A DNA stretch of 64,000 nucleotides from UBA3263 sp964554665. GTDB lineage: Bacteria; Bacteroidota; Bacteroidia; Bacteroidales; Muribaculaceae. Both the position numbers and the translations under genes were made by a program. This document shows, one piece after another, positions 52,129-60,511 of this stretch. Each line of letters opens with the position of its first letter. Within the stretch, counting starts at the first letter, position 1. Where the stretch lies: NCBI GenBank assembly GCA_964554665.1, contig CAZKPP010000001.1, positions 53,861 through 117,860 on the forward strand, written 5' to 3'. The notes under the pieces are model-generated. The model made no database searches, had not been told where the DNA came from, and worked only from the letters and a program-made list of their open reading frames with translations.

Positions 52129-52161
52129 CGCAAAGTTACGAATTTTTCACGTAACTTTGCG
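52129..52161. promoter_or_regulatory. Divergent promoter pair formed by a perfect inverted repeat
   Basis: 52129-52140 and 52150-52161 are 12-bp perfect inverted repeats (CGCAAAGTTACG / CGTAACTTTGCG, 9-bp spacer). Each arm contains a TAACTTTG -7 box pointing outward: leftward to the GNAT gene (box 52138-52131) and rightward to the SDR gene (52152-52159). The two promoters would have to share or compete for the region between. Confidence 0.65.
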
Positions 52162-52174
52162 AAAAGTTAAGTTT

Positions 52175-52912
52175 ATGGAAAAGAAAAGAATCATCATAGT
52201 CGGTGCTACTTCGGGCCTCGGTTTGAATCTGACAAAGAAATTTTTAGCTCAAGGGTGGACAGTTGGTGCAGTGGGCCGCAACCTTGCGGCTTTGGAGAGC
52301 CTCAGAGCCGAAGCTCCGCAGTCGGTTGTTACCGCGCAAATAGATATTACCCGGCCCGATGCGGCTGATAAGCTTCGAGCTCTGATTGACTCGATGGGCG
52401 GAATTGATATTTATTTCCATTGTTCGGGGATTTTGCGCGAACAAGACCCGCAGGCCACGGTTGAAACTAACGTTGGCGGCTTCGTGCGCATGGTCAGCGC
52501 GGCCTACGACTATTTCTGCGAGCAAAAATCCGCGGGGCGGCTTGTGGCTGTTTCGTCGATTGCCGGAACGCGCGGGCTGGCGGACCTGGCGGTATACTCT
52601 GCTTCGAAGGCGTTTGATTCAACTTTTTTGGAGGCGCTCAGGCAACGCGCCGACCGCGACCGGCTGCCGCTGCGCATAGTTGATATTCGCCCCGGCTGGA
52701 CGCGCACTCCGCTGCTCGACTCCGACAAGAGCTATCTGCTCGAAATGGACGAAGACGTTGTGTGCCAAAAGATTTTCCACGCCATCATTCATGCGCGGCG
52801 AACAGCAATTATAGGGGTGCGCTGGCAGATTCTCTGCTTTATTCAGCGCCACCTGCCTGACCGTCTTTGGCAGCGCCTCCACCTGCCCCTCTGGCGCCCG
52901 AAATCACATTAA
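52175..52912 (+). CDS. Short-chain dehydrogenase/reductase
   Basis: 245 aa from the ATG at 52175, 15 nt after the TAACTTTG box; an ATG-free extension upstream overlaps the promoter. The NAD(P) motif is VGATSGLGLNLTKKF (TGxxxGxG-like), the catalytic Ser lies in VSSIAGTRG, and YSASKAF holds the Tyr-Lys pair. The C-terminus is hydrophobic/basic (LCFIQRHLPDRLWQRLHLP), suggesting membrane association. Substrate unknown. It converges on the APC gene with a 9-bp overlap. Confidence 0.88.
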   Translation: MEKKRIIIVGATSGLGLNLTKKFLAQGWTVGAVGRNLAALESLRAEAPQSVVTAQIDITRPDAADKLRALIDSMGGIDIYFHCSGILREQDPQATVETNVGGFVRMVSAAYDYFCEQKSAGRLVAVSSIAGTRGLADLAVYSASKAFDSTFLEALRQRADRDRLPLRIVDIRPGWTRTPLLDSDKSYLLEMDEDVVCQKIFHAIIHARRTAIIGVRWQILCFIQRHLPDRLWQRLHLPLWRPKSH

Positions 52913-54268
52913 AAAGGAGTAGACGGCGATGGCAAGGAGCAGGACGATGGCGAGGGCGATGCGCGGGGTGAGCATCATCAGCCCTTGTTCGGCGCGGGCG
53001 CGAAGATAGAGCATGAAGCCAGCGAGGTAGAATATGGAGGTTTGCATGAATAGGTCTATGCCGCCGGCATAGATCATCCATATACAGAAAATTGCGCAGC
53101 AGAGGCCAAGAAGGCGTTGCGCACCGTGCGCGATTTTGCAGAGAAAGGCCCCGGAAAGCAGATAGCAGGGGAGAATCATCATGCCGGTGATATTGAGGGC
53201 GGTGAGGTAAACATTGTCGGCCGTGGCCACGAGCATGAGAAACATTTGCATGATGACGCTGCTTATGAACAGGCCTTGGGCGGGCATATCGTGGCGGTTA
53301 AGGTGCATGTAGCTGCGCGGAAGGAGCCCTCGCGAAGCGGCCGTTGAGGGAACCTCGGCGCAGATGAGAGTCCAGGCAACCAAGCCGCCCAGGAGAGCAA
53401 TGATAATCGAGATTATGACGAAGTAGAAGCCCCAGTCGCCGCAAATGGCGCGGAGCACGTAGGCGGCCGAGGGGTTGTTGAGGCCGGCGAGCTCGGCGCG
53501 GGTCATGCATCCGAAGCAGAGCAGCGAGGCGAGTAAATAGAGAATCCAGGCGGCAAAAAATCCGGTCACGGAGGCTCGGCCAACGTCGCGCAGCCGCTTG
53601 GCGCGGCCCGACATTACGGCTGCTCCCTCGATGCCGATGAAGCACCAAAGGGTTACGAGCATGGTTGAGCGCACCTGTTCGCCGAGTCCGCAGAAGTCGG
53701 AGAGCGACCCCCAGAATTCGGGGCTGAACGTGCCGGCGCGGAAGTTCAGAGCCATCAGGAGCAGCATCAGGCCGATAGCCGAGAATTTGATAATGGCAAA
53801 GATGATGGTCAGGGCCTTGGCGGTTTTCATGCCGTTGACCACAATGAGGTATATTGTCCAGATCAGAACAGTGCCGAAGATAATGGTGGGCCGGCCATGG
53901 TCGAGAAGTTCGGGAAAGAAGGTGCCGAACGAGTCGTTGAGCATAACGATGTATGCAACGTTGGCAAATGCCGCACTCAGCCAGTAGCCCCAGGCGCTCA
54001 TGAATCCGGCGAAGGAGCCGAAGCCGCGGCGGGCGTATTCATAGATTCCGCAGCTGAGGTCGGGGCGTATGTCGGCCAGAGTCTTGAAAGTGTAAACGAG
54101 CAGCAACATGCCGGCGGCGGTTACAAGCCAGGAGAGGATGATTGCCGCGGGGCCGGCGTCGGCGGCCATGTTTTGCGGAATGTTGAAGATGCCGCCACCG
54201 ACCATCATGCCGAAGACAAGGGAGGCGAGGCCGATGAATCCGAGTTTAACTTTGGGTTGCTCGTTCAT
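52904..54268 (-). CDS. APC-family basic amino acid/polyamine antiporter
   Basis: 454 aa from the ATG at 54268; a TTG at 54286 is less likely. About 12-13 membrane helices. The first has the APC substrate motif GMMVGGGIFNIPQNMAADAG; SCGIYEYARRGFGSFAGFMS and FIGIEGAAVMSGRAKRLRDV are typical of the ArcD/AdiC branch exchanging arginine with ornithine, agmatine or similar. The exact pair is not determinable. It overlaps the 3' end of the SDR gene; its 5' end is 1 nt from the cls stop. Confidence 0.87.
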   Translation of the reverse strand: MNEQPKVKLGFIGLASLVFGMMVGGGIFNIPQNMAADAGPAAIILSWLVTAAGMLLLVYTFKTLADIRPDLSCGIYEYARRGFGSFAGFMSAWGYWLSAAFANVAYIVMLNDSFGTFFPELLDHGRPTIIFGTVLIWTIYLIVVNGMKTAKALTIIFAIIKFSAIGLMLLLMALNFRAGTFSPEFWGSLSDFCGLGEQVRSTMLVTLWCFIGIEGAAVMSGRAKRLRDVGRASVTGFFAAWILYLLASLLCFGCMTRAELAGLNNPSAAYVLRAICGDWGFYFVIISIIIALLGGLVAWTLICAEVPSTAASRGLLPRSYMHLNRHDMPAQGLFISSVIMQMFLMLVATADNVYLTALNITGMMILPCYLLSGAFLCKIAHGAQRLLGLCCAIFCIWMIYAGGIDLFMQTSIFYLAGFMLYLRARAEQGLMMLTPRIALAIVLLLAIAVYSFLM

Positions 54269-54269
54269 T

Positions 54270-55703
54270 TTAGAGTATAGGTGCAAGGAGGCGTAGAACG
54301 GATTCTGAGATTTTTTGAAGCGCGGGGCGTTGGCGCCAATAGTCGGCGGTCAGGCGCACGGAATTTTCCTGGTCGCGGAGGAATATGGCGCTCATTTGGG
54401 CATTGAACTCTTCGGAGAACAAGAGCAGGTTGCCCTCGAAGTTGTGTTCAAACGAGCGGAAGTCGAAGTTTGTGGAGCCGACCGTGGCAAGGTCGTTGTC
54501 GATAATCATGACCTTCGAGTGGAGCATTCCGGGCTCGAACAGGTAGAACTTAATACCTGCGCGCAGACATTCTGTGAAGTAGCTGCGCGATGCGTAGCTG
54601 AGTATTTTGGAGTCGCTGCAGCGGGGAAGCATAATTCGGACGTCGACGCCCGACAGCGATGCATTTTGCAGAGCCTTTACCAGATAATCCGGGGGGAGGA
54701 AGTAGGGGGTCTGCACCCATATCCGCTTCTTGGCATTGGTTATGGCGTGGAGAAAAATCTGGCCGAGGGTGTTCCACTGGTTCATCGGGCCTCCGGTAAC
54801 GGCCTGGATGCCGATAGAGCCGGCGGGTTGACAGTTGGGCGATTCTTCAAGCAGTTCGCGCCCCATAAAGTTCCAGTCGCGGGCAAACGAGAAGTGGAGG
54901 GCGGCGATGGCAGGCCCTTCGATGCGGAGGTGGCAGTCGCGCCAGATGTTGAAGCGTTTGCCGCCGTCAATATAGCGGTCGGCAATGTTCATGCCTCCGA
55001 TATAGCCCACGGAACCGTCGATAACAACGATTTTGCGGTGGTTGCGCCAGTTTACTTTAGAGCCGACGGCAACGAAAGTTACCTTGAAGAACGGGTAGGC
55101 CTCGACTCCGGCATTGTTGAGGCTCTTGAAAAAGTCGGAGGCCACATGGAAAGAGCCTACGTGGTCGTAGATTACACGCACCTTTACTCCTTCGGCGGCT
55201 TTTTGCTTAAGAATCTCGGCGATTTCGTGGCCTATGGTGTCGTTCTCGAATATGTAGTATTGAAGGTTTATCGACTTTTTGGCGGCGAGAAGGTCGGCTT
55301 TAAGAGCCTCGAATTTTTCGGCTCCGGAGCTGAAAACCTCAACCTTATTTCCCGAGAAATAGGGGCAGTCGACGAGCGCTTCGGTCAGGCGCGCAAGCTG
55401 TTCGCTCTGGGGCGACAGCTCTTTTGGACGTTTGGGGGCTTTGGGCAGCTTTACTGCGCGACGGAGGCGGCGCTTGTTGCGGCGCGAAATCATTCGCTTG
55501 TTCTTAATGTTTCGCCCGAAAAAGAAGTATAGCACCAGGCCTATTGCCGGAAGCAAGATGAGAATCGTAACCCAGGCAAGCGATTTGACCGGGTTGCGAT
55601 TCTCACCGAGAATAACGAAGATTACTGTAATTATGGAGAGGACATACGTTGCCGACAGGGTGGCATAAAGCCACGGCTGGTGAACGTATTCCCAGAATTC
55701 CAT
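54270..55703 (-). CDS. cls: Cardiolipin synthase
   Basis: 477 aa. Two N-terminal membrane helices (LYATLSATYVLSIITVIFVI, LAWVTILILLPAIGLVLYFF) precede two phospholipase-D HKD motifs: NWRNHRKIVVIDGSVGYIGG (about residue 220) and LHSKVMIIDNDLATVGSTNF (about 395). It joins phosphatidylglycerol molecules into cardiolipin at the inner membrane; CdsA (24930) supplies the pathway. It lies 12 nt after glyA. Confidence 0.93.
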   Translation of the reverse strand: MEFWEYVHQPWLYATLSATYVLSIITVIFVILGENRNPVKSLAWVTILILLPAIGLVLYFFFGRNIKNKRMISRRNKRRLRRAVKLPKAPKRPKELSPQSEQLARLTEALVDCPYFSGNKVEVFSSGAEKFEALKADLLAAKKSINLQYYIFENDTIGHEIAEILKQKAAEGVKVRVIYDHVGSFHVASDFFKSLNNAGVEAYPFFKVTFVAVGSKVNWRNHRKIVVIDGSVGYIGGMNIADRYIDGGKRFNIWRDCHLRIEGPAIAALHFSFARDWNFMGRELLEESPNCQPAGSIGIQAVTGGPMNQWNTLGQIFLHAITNAKKRIWVQTPYFLPPDYLVKALQNASLSGVDVRIMLPRCSDSKILSYASRSYFTECLRAGIKFYLFEPGMLHSKVMIIDNDLATVGSTNFDFRSFEHNFEGNLLLFSEEFNAQMSAIFLRDQENSVRLTADYWRQRPALQKISESVLRLLAPIL

Positions 55704-55715
55704 AATCAGTAAACG

Positions 55716-56996
55716 TTAGTAAGCAAAAATGGGATATTCAGCCATCATGGCGTTCACTTTGGCGCGAACGTCGGCAATGACTTCTGGATTGTCGTGGTTG
55801 GAGAGCACGGTGTCGATCATATCGACGATTTCTGCCATTTTGTCTTCCTTGACGCCGCGGGTGGTTATGGCGGCGGTGCCCAGGCGGATGCCGGAGGTCT
55901 GGAAGGGGGAGCGTGAATCGAAAGGCACCATGTTTTTGTTGGCGGTTATGTCGGCTTCAACGAGCACTTTTTCTGCCACTTTGCCGGTGAGTTCGGGGAA
56001 CTTGGTGCGCAGGTCAATCAGAATGCAGTGGTTGTCGGTACCTCCGGAAATGAGCTTGTAGCCTTTGGCGTTGAGCGCATCGGCCATTGCTTTGGCGTTT
56101 TTGCGAATCTGTTTGCCGTATTCTTTAAACTCAGGAGTAAGGGCTTCGCCGAATGCAACTGCTTTGGCGGCGATGATGTGTTCGAGGGGACCGCCCTGGG
56201 CGCCGGGGAAAACGGCGCTGTTGAGCAGGGCCGACATCATTTTTACTTCGCCTTTGGGAGTGGTTTTGCCCCAGGGGTTGGGGAAATCCTTGCCCATGAG
56301 AATCAGACCGCCGCGAGGACCGCGCAAGGTTTTGTGGGTGGTGGAAGTTACGATATGGGCGTATTTAACGGGGTTTTCGAGTTCGCCGGCAGCGATGAGG
56401 CCTGCGGGGTGGGCCATGTCGATCATGAGTATGGCACCGATTTCGTCGGCGAGCTTGCGCATGCGTGCATAGTCCCATTCGCGGCAGTAGGCCGAGGCAC
56501 CGCCCACGATGAGTTTCGGGCGTTCGCGGCGGGCAACTTCTTCCATCTGCTCGTAGTCGATAAGTCCGTTGTCTTCGCGAACGTTATATTCGAGGGCCTG
56601 GTACATGAGGCCGCTGAAATTCACTGGGCTGCCGTGGCTGAGGTGACCGCCGTGGCTCAGGTTGAGGCCGAGGAATTTGTCGCCGGGGTTAAGGCATGTC
56701 ATGAACACGGCCATATTAGCCTGTGCGCCGGAGTGGGGCTGCACATTGGCATATTCGGCGTCGAAGAGTTTGCACACGCGGTCGATGGCAACCTGCTCGG
56801 CTTTGTCAACAACCTCGCAGCCGCCATAGTAGCGGTGGCCGGGGTAGCCTTCGGCATATTTGTTTGTGAGGCAAGATCCCATTGCCTGCATAACCTGGTC
56901 GGAAACGAAGTTTTCGGAGGCGATGAGTTCAATGCCTTTGTGCTGGCGAATGTTTTCTTGCTCGATAATGTCGAATATTTCTTTATCTTTTTCCAT
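55716..56996 (-). CDS. glyA: Serine hydroxymethyltransferase
   Basis: 426 aa. GIELIASENFVSDQVMQAMG, NKYAEGYPGHRYYGGCEVVD and the PLP-lysine motif TSTTHKTLRGPRGG are present. It interconverts serine and glycine with production of methylene-THF, the substrate of MetF (15652). Highly conserved; start ATG at 56996. Confidence 0.98.
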   Translation of the reverse strand: MEKDKEIFDIIEQENIRQHKGIELIASENFVSDQVMQAMGSCLTNKYAEGYPGHRYYGGCEVVDKAEQVAIDRVCKLFDAEYANVQPHSGAQANMAVFMTCLNPGDKFLGLNLSHGGHLSHGSPVNFSGLMYQALEYNVREDNGLIDYEQMEEVARRERPKLIVGGASAYCREWDYARMRKLADEIGAILMIDMAHPAGLIAAGELENPVKYAHIVTSTTHKTLRGPRGGLILMGKDFPNPWGKTTPKGEVKMMSALLNSAVFPGAQGGPLEHIIAAKAVAFGEALTPEFKEYGKQIRKNAKAMADALNAKGYKLISGGTDNHCILIDLRTKFPELTGKVAEKVLVEADITANKNMVPFDSRSPFQTSGIRLGTAAITTRGVKEDKMAEIVDMIDTVLSNHDNPEVIADVRAKVNAMMAEYPIFAY

Positions 56997-57020
56997 TATA
57001 AGTGATTGTGAATAATGTGA

Positions 57021-57593
57021 TTATTTTTTCTTTTTCTTTTCAACAGAGAAACCGAATTTGCCGAGGCGCTCGCCCAGGGAGTAGTAGTGGCCGTGGGCGT
57101 AGGCCATGAGTCCGGCAACCTGAAGGTCGAATGCGCCGGTTTCGGGGTTAATGTAGCGGTCGTCGGCCAACACGTTTACCACCTCGGCAATAAACATGTC
57201 GTGTGACCCGAGCGGAATTATGGAGCGCACGCGACATTCGATGCTCAGGGGCGATTCGTCAACGTAGGGACAACTTACCTTGATTCCCGGTTTGGGGGTA
57301 AGGTTGTTTTCGGCCCATTTGTTGTGGTCGCGGCCGGAAGTGACGCCGCAGCGGTCGGTAGCGGCGGCAATGGATTCGGTAGTGAGGTTGAGTGTGAACT
57401 CCATTGTGCGACGGATAATATCGTAGGAGAAGCGTTCGGGGCGCACGGAGATATAGAGCATTGCCGGGTCGGAGCATATAGTTCCGGTCCAGGCAACGGT
57501 GAGCAGATTTGAGTTTTCGATGCTGTCGCCGCAACTGACAAGAGCAGCCGGAGCCGGATAGACCATGGTTCCGGGACGCCATTGCTGTTTCAT
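57021..57593 (-). CDS. Flavin reductase-family protein
   Basis: 190 aa from the ATG at 57593; the open frame extends upstream only as antisense overlap of pyrI. RPGTMVYPAPAALVSCGD, LLTVAWTGTICSDPAMLYIS and FTLNLTTESIAAATDRCGVT match the FMN-binding flavin reductase family common in Bacteroidetes. The C-terminus ends in a Lys run (FSVEKKKKK). It follows pyrI after 4 nt and precedes glyA by 24 nt; the true substrate is unknown. Confidence 0.88.
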   Translation of the reverse strand: MKQQWRPGTMVYPAPAALVSCGDSIENSNLLTVAWTGTICSDPAMLYISVRPERFSYDIIRRTMEFTLNLTTESIAAATDRCGVTSGRDHNKWAENNLTPKPGIKVSCPYVDESPLSIECRVRSIIPLGSHDMFIAEVVNVLADDRYINPETGAFDLQVAGLMAYAHGHYYSLGERLGKFGFSVEKKKKK

Positions 57594-57597
57594 CGGC

Positions 57598-58026
57598 TTA
57601 ATGCACCTGGCCGCAATAGCTGCAGCGGATTTTAACGGGGTTACGTTCAATAACGATGAATCGGGTCGACATCGGTTCGTTGTTGGTAATGCACTTCGGA
57701 TTGTGGCAACGAACAACGTTGACCAGGGTGTCGGGGAGCTCAACGCGGCGTTTTTCAACAACTTCGTAGTTCTCAATAACGTTAACGTTGGCTTCGGGGG
57801 CGAGAAGCGCTATGCGGTTCATAACCGCTTCGGGAAAGGTTGTGTCGGCAACCTTGATTATGCCTTTCAGCCCCAGCGAGCGAGAAGGGAGGTTGTTGCC
57901 AATAGTGAGCTGGCAGGTTGAGTTTTCGAGCTGAAGGAGTTTGGCTACTTCAAACAGCACTGCGGCGGGAATATGGTCGATAACTGTTCCGGAACGGAGG
58001 GCGGCAACGGCAAGTTCTTTTTTCAT
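57598..58026 (-). CDS. pyrI: Aspartate carbamoyltransferase regulatory subunit
   Basis: 142 aa. The N-terminal allosteric domain includes VIDHIPAAVLFEVAKLLQLE; the zinc domain has VVRCHNPKCITNNEPM and IRCSYCGQVH (four Cys ligands). It gives ATCase CTP/ATP control together with PyrB, which lies 12 nt upstream. Confidence 0.96.
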   Translation of the reverse strand: MKKELAVAALRSGTVIDHIPAAVLFEVAKLLQLENSTCQLTIGNNLPSRSLGLKGIIKVADTTFPEAVMNRIALLAPEANVNVIENYEVVEKRRVELPDTLVNVVRCHNPKCITNNEPMSTRFIVIERNPVKIRCSYCGQVH

Positions 58027-58038
58027 GGGAGTAATTTT

Positions 58039-58965
58039 TTAGTTTAGTCCGGGAATTTCAATTCCGAGTGCGCGGCAAATGATTGCCTGGCGAGCAAAGA
58101 GGCCGTTGCCGGCTTGCTGGAAGTAGTATGCTTTGGGATTGTCGTCGACGTCGCGGTCGATTTCGTTGACGCGGGGCAGGGGGTGGAGAATCTTAAGATT
58201 CGGGCGCGAGGTTTCGAGCATGGAATTGCGCAGGGTGTAGAGGTCTTTAACCTTTTCGTATTCCATAATGTCGGTGAAGCGTTCGCGCTGCACGCGGGTC
58301 ATGTAGATAATGTCGCTGGTGTCGATAACCGCCTGATTGAAGTCGGTGTGTTCGGTGAACGGAATGTTGTTTTTTTCGCAGAAGCGGCGATAAACCTCGG
58401 GCATGCGCAGTTCCTCGCAGGCCACGAAGCGGAAGGTGGGGTTGAAATGGCGCATGGCCATAAGCAGCGAGTGAACGGTGCGTCCATATTTGAGGTCGCC
58501 GACCATCGTGATGGTGAGGTTTTCGAGAGTTCCCTGAGTTTTATAGAGCGAGTAGAGGTCAAGCAGTGTCTGCGAGGGATGCTGGTTTGCACCGTCGCCG
58601 GCATTTACGATAGGAATATCGGTAACCTCAGTTGCATATTGCGCGGCACCTTCAAGATAGTGGCGCATAACAATCAGGTCGGCGTAGTTGCTGACCATCT
58701 TGATTGTGTCTTTGAGGGTTTCGCCTTTTGAGGTAGACGTTGCCGCAGGATCGGAGAAGCCTATTACTCTGCCGCCGAGACGCTGAACTGCGGTTTCGAA
58801 GCTGAGACGCGTTCTTGTTGAAGGCTCGAAAAAGAGGGTTGCAACAATCTTTCCGTCAAGAATTTTTTGGTTAGGATTTTGCTCGAAATACTGAGCGGCG
58901 CGAAGAATACGGAGTATCTCCTCTTTGGAGAGACTGTCGATAGAAACGAGGCTTTGATGTTTCAT
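58039..58965 (-). CDS. pyrB: Aspartate carbamoyltransferase catalytic subunit
   Basis: 308 aa. Carbamoyl-phosphate motif FFEPSTRTRLSFETAVQRLG, SKGETLKDTIKMVSNY, the HPSQTLLDLYSL segment and LHPLPRVNEID are all present. Second step of de novo pyrimidine synthesis; PyrC (5870) does the next. It is first in the pyrB-pyrI-flavin reductase-glyA-cls run and has a TAAATTTG box 29 nt upstream. Confidence 0.98.
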   Translation of the reverse strand: MKHQSLVSIDSLSKEEILRILRAAQYFEQNPNQKILDGKIVATLFFEPSTRTRLSFETAVQRLGGRVIGFSDPAATSTSKGETLKDTIKMVSNYADLIVMRHYLEGAAQYATEVTDIPIVNAGDGANQHPSQTLLDLYSLYKTQGTLENLTITMVGDLKYGRTVHSLLMAMRHFNPTFRFVACEELRMPEVYRRFCEKNNIPFTEHTDFNQAVIDTSDIIYMTRVQRERFTDIMEYEKVKDLYTLRNSMLETSRPNLKILHPLPRVNEIDRDVDDNPKAYYFQQAGNGLFARQAIICRALGIEIPGLN

Positions 58966-58994
58966 AAACTCGAGAACCGTTGAAAAAGTTTCTG

Positions 58995-59002
58995 CAAATT
59001 TA
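58995..59002 (-). promoter_or_regulatory. -7 promoter box for pyrBI
   Basis: The minus strand reads TAAATTTG, 29 nt before the pyrB ATG. No attenuator-like leader peptide or hairpin is visible in the short leader. Confidence 0.6.
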
Positions 59003-59044
59003 CGAAAAAAAATCGTAAACCAACGGTCATCGGTCGAAATAATT

Positions 59045-60511
59045 TTACTGGCGCCAGAAGTAGGGGGTGAAAAGCACCAAAACGGAGTAGATTTCGAGGC
59101 GCCCGGTGAGCATCAACAGCGAAAGAATATAGCGCGCACCGGGGTTGAGGGCCAGGTAGTCGCAGCCCAGTGGGCTGTCGGAAATAGATATGGAGTCGTT
59201 GCCCATGGCTCCGAGAGCCGACACAAACGCTTCGTTAAGCGGAACGCCGCAAAAAGTAAGGGCAATTGTTCCGGCAAGCACAATTAGAACATAGATACAT
59301 AGAAACGCAACCACTATCGAAACCTGGCGCGAGGGAACGACTCGGCCGTTAACCCTGACGGGGAGCACGGCGTTGGGGCGCAGGGAGTTTTTAACGGAGT
59401 TGCGCATATCCTTGAGCATATAGACTATGCGGTCGATTTTCGCGCCGCCTGAGGTTGACCCCGCGCATCCGCCCATAAACATCAGCATCAGCGCCAGAAT
59501 GAAGGCGGTGGCGCCCCACGAGCTGAATGGGGTTAGCACGAATCCGGTTGAGGTGATGAAGCTGACTACCTGAAAGAGAGGGTCGATGGTTATGCTCTCC
59601 CAGCCGGTATAGGCGCCATTGGCAAGAATGCAGATTATGAAAATCAGAGTAAAGCCGAGAATTACCTTGCAGAAGGTCTTGAGGGTGTCGTTATGGGCGA
59701 CTTTGCGAATCTGCCCGGTGGTTGCGCGATAGACCAGGGCGAAGTTTACGCCGCCGAGAAACATAAAGAGGGTAATGATGAGCTTGACGTAGACAGTGGC
59801 AAACTCATTGATGCCGGCTGAATTAGTAGAGAAACCGCCGGTAGAGAGTGTTGCCAACGCATGACACGCCGCCTCGAACGGGGTCATGGGGCCGAGGCAT
59901 AGCAACCCGAAAAGAATACCGGTCAACAGAATGTAGACCAGCCATATACGGCGGGCGGTAGTTGAAATGCGGGGCGAGACTTTTTCTTGCGATATTTTGG
60001 CCTGTTCGGCGTTAAACATCTGAATGCCACCCGACGAATTGAGCATAGGCACCAAAGCTACGGTAAAGATAATAATTCCCAAGCCGCCAATCCATTCCGA
60101 CAGGCAATGCCAAATATGGATTGCGTGGCTGAGATTATCGAGCGAGTCGGTCAGAGTGGCGCCGGTGGTTGTGAAGCCGCTCATGCACTCGAAAAAGCCC
60201 TCGGAGAAGCTCATTCTCGTTGATGGTGCCAGCACGTAAGGAATCATGCCGAAAACCGAGAAGACAATCCAGATAAGGGTTGTGAGCATAACGCCGTCGT
60301 ATTTCGACAGCTCCTTGCGCTCGGGGGTAAGGCCGAAATGACCAATCAGGCCAACCAGCAGGGTGATAACCGCCCCGAGGACGAAGGCCTGAGTGGCGTC
60401 GTATTCGCCATAGCAGTAGCCAACAATTGCCGGAACGACCATGAAGATGGCCTCGAACATGAGCAACGAGCAAAGCAGGCGCGCTATGAGGGCAAAGTTC
60501 AGCCGACGCAT
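59045..60511 (-). CDS. trkH: TrkH-family potassium uptake protein
   Basis: 488 aa, 8-10 membrane helices with four pore loops. FECMSGFTTTGATLTDSLDN is the first selectivity loop; ATLSTGGFSTNSAGINEFAT, SFITSTGFVLTPFSSWG and LGAMGNDSISISD give the others. GCAGSTSGGAKIDRI is also conserved. It forms the K+ translocating subunit with TrkA, whose gene overlaps by 1 nt. Confidence 0.95.
   Translation of the reverse strand: MRRLNFALIARLLCSLLMFEAIFMVVPAIVGYCYGEYDATQAFVLGAVITLLVGLIGHFGLTPERKELSKYDGVMLTTLIWIVFSVFGMIPYVLAPSTRMSFSEGFFECMSGFTTTGATLTDSLDNLSHAIHIWHCLSEWIGGLGIIIFTVALVPMLNSSGGIQMFNAEQAKISQEKVSPRISTTARRIWLVYILLTGILFGLLCLGPMTPFEAACHALATLSTGGFSTNSAGINEFATVYVKLIITLFMFLGGVNFALVYRATTGQIRKVAHNDTLKTFCKVILGFTLIFIICILANGAYTGWESITIDPLFQVVSFITSTGFVLTPFSSWGATAFILALMLMFMGGCAGSTSGGAKIDRIVYMLKDMRNSVKNSLRPNAVLPVRVNGRVVPSRQVSIVVAFLCIYVLIVLAGTIALTFCGVPLNEAFVSALGAMGNDSISISDSPLGCDYLALNPGARYILSLLMLTGRLEIYSVLVLFTPYFWRQ

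Noticed and set aside
54315..55532. 405-aa plus-strand frame opposite the cardiolipin synthase gene
   Set aside because: The minus strand encodes an intact two-HKD cardiolipin synthase; the plus frame is a shadow.
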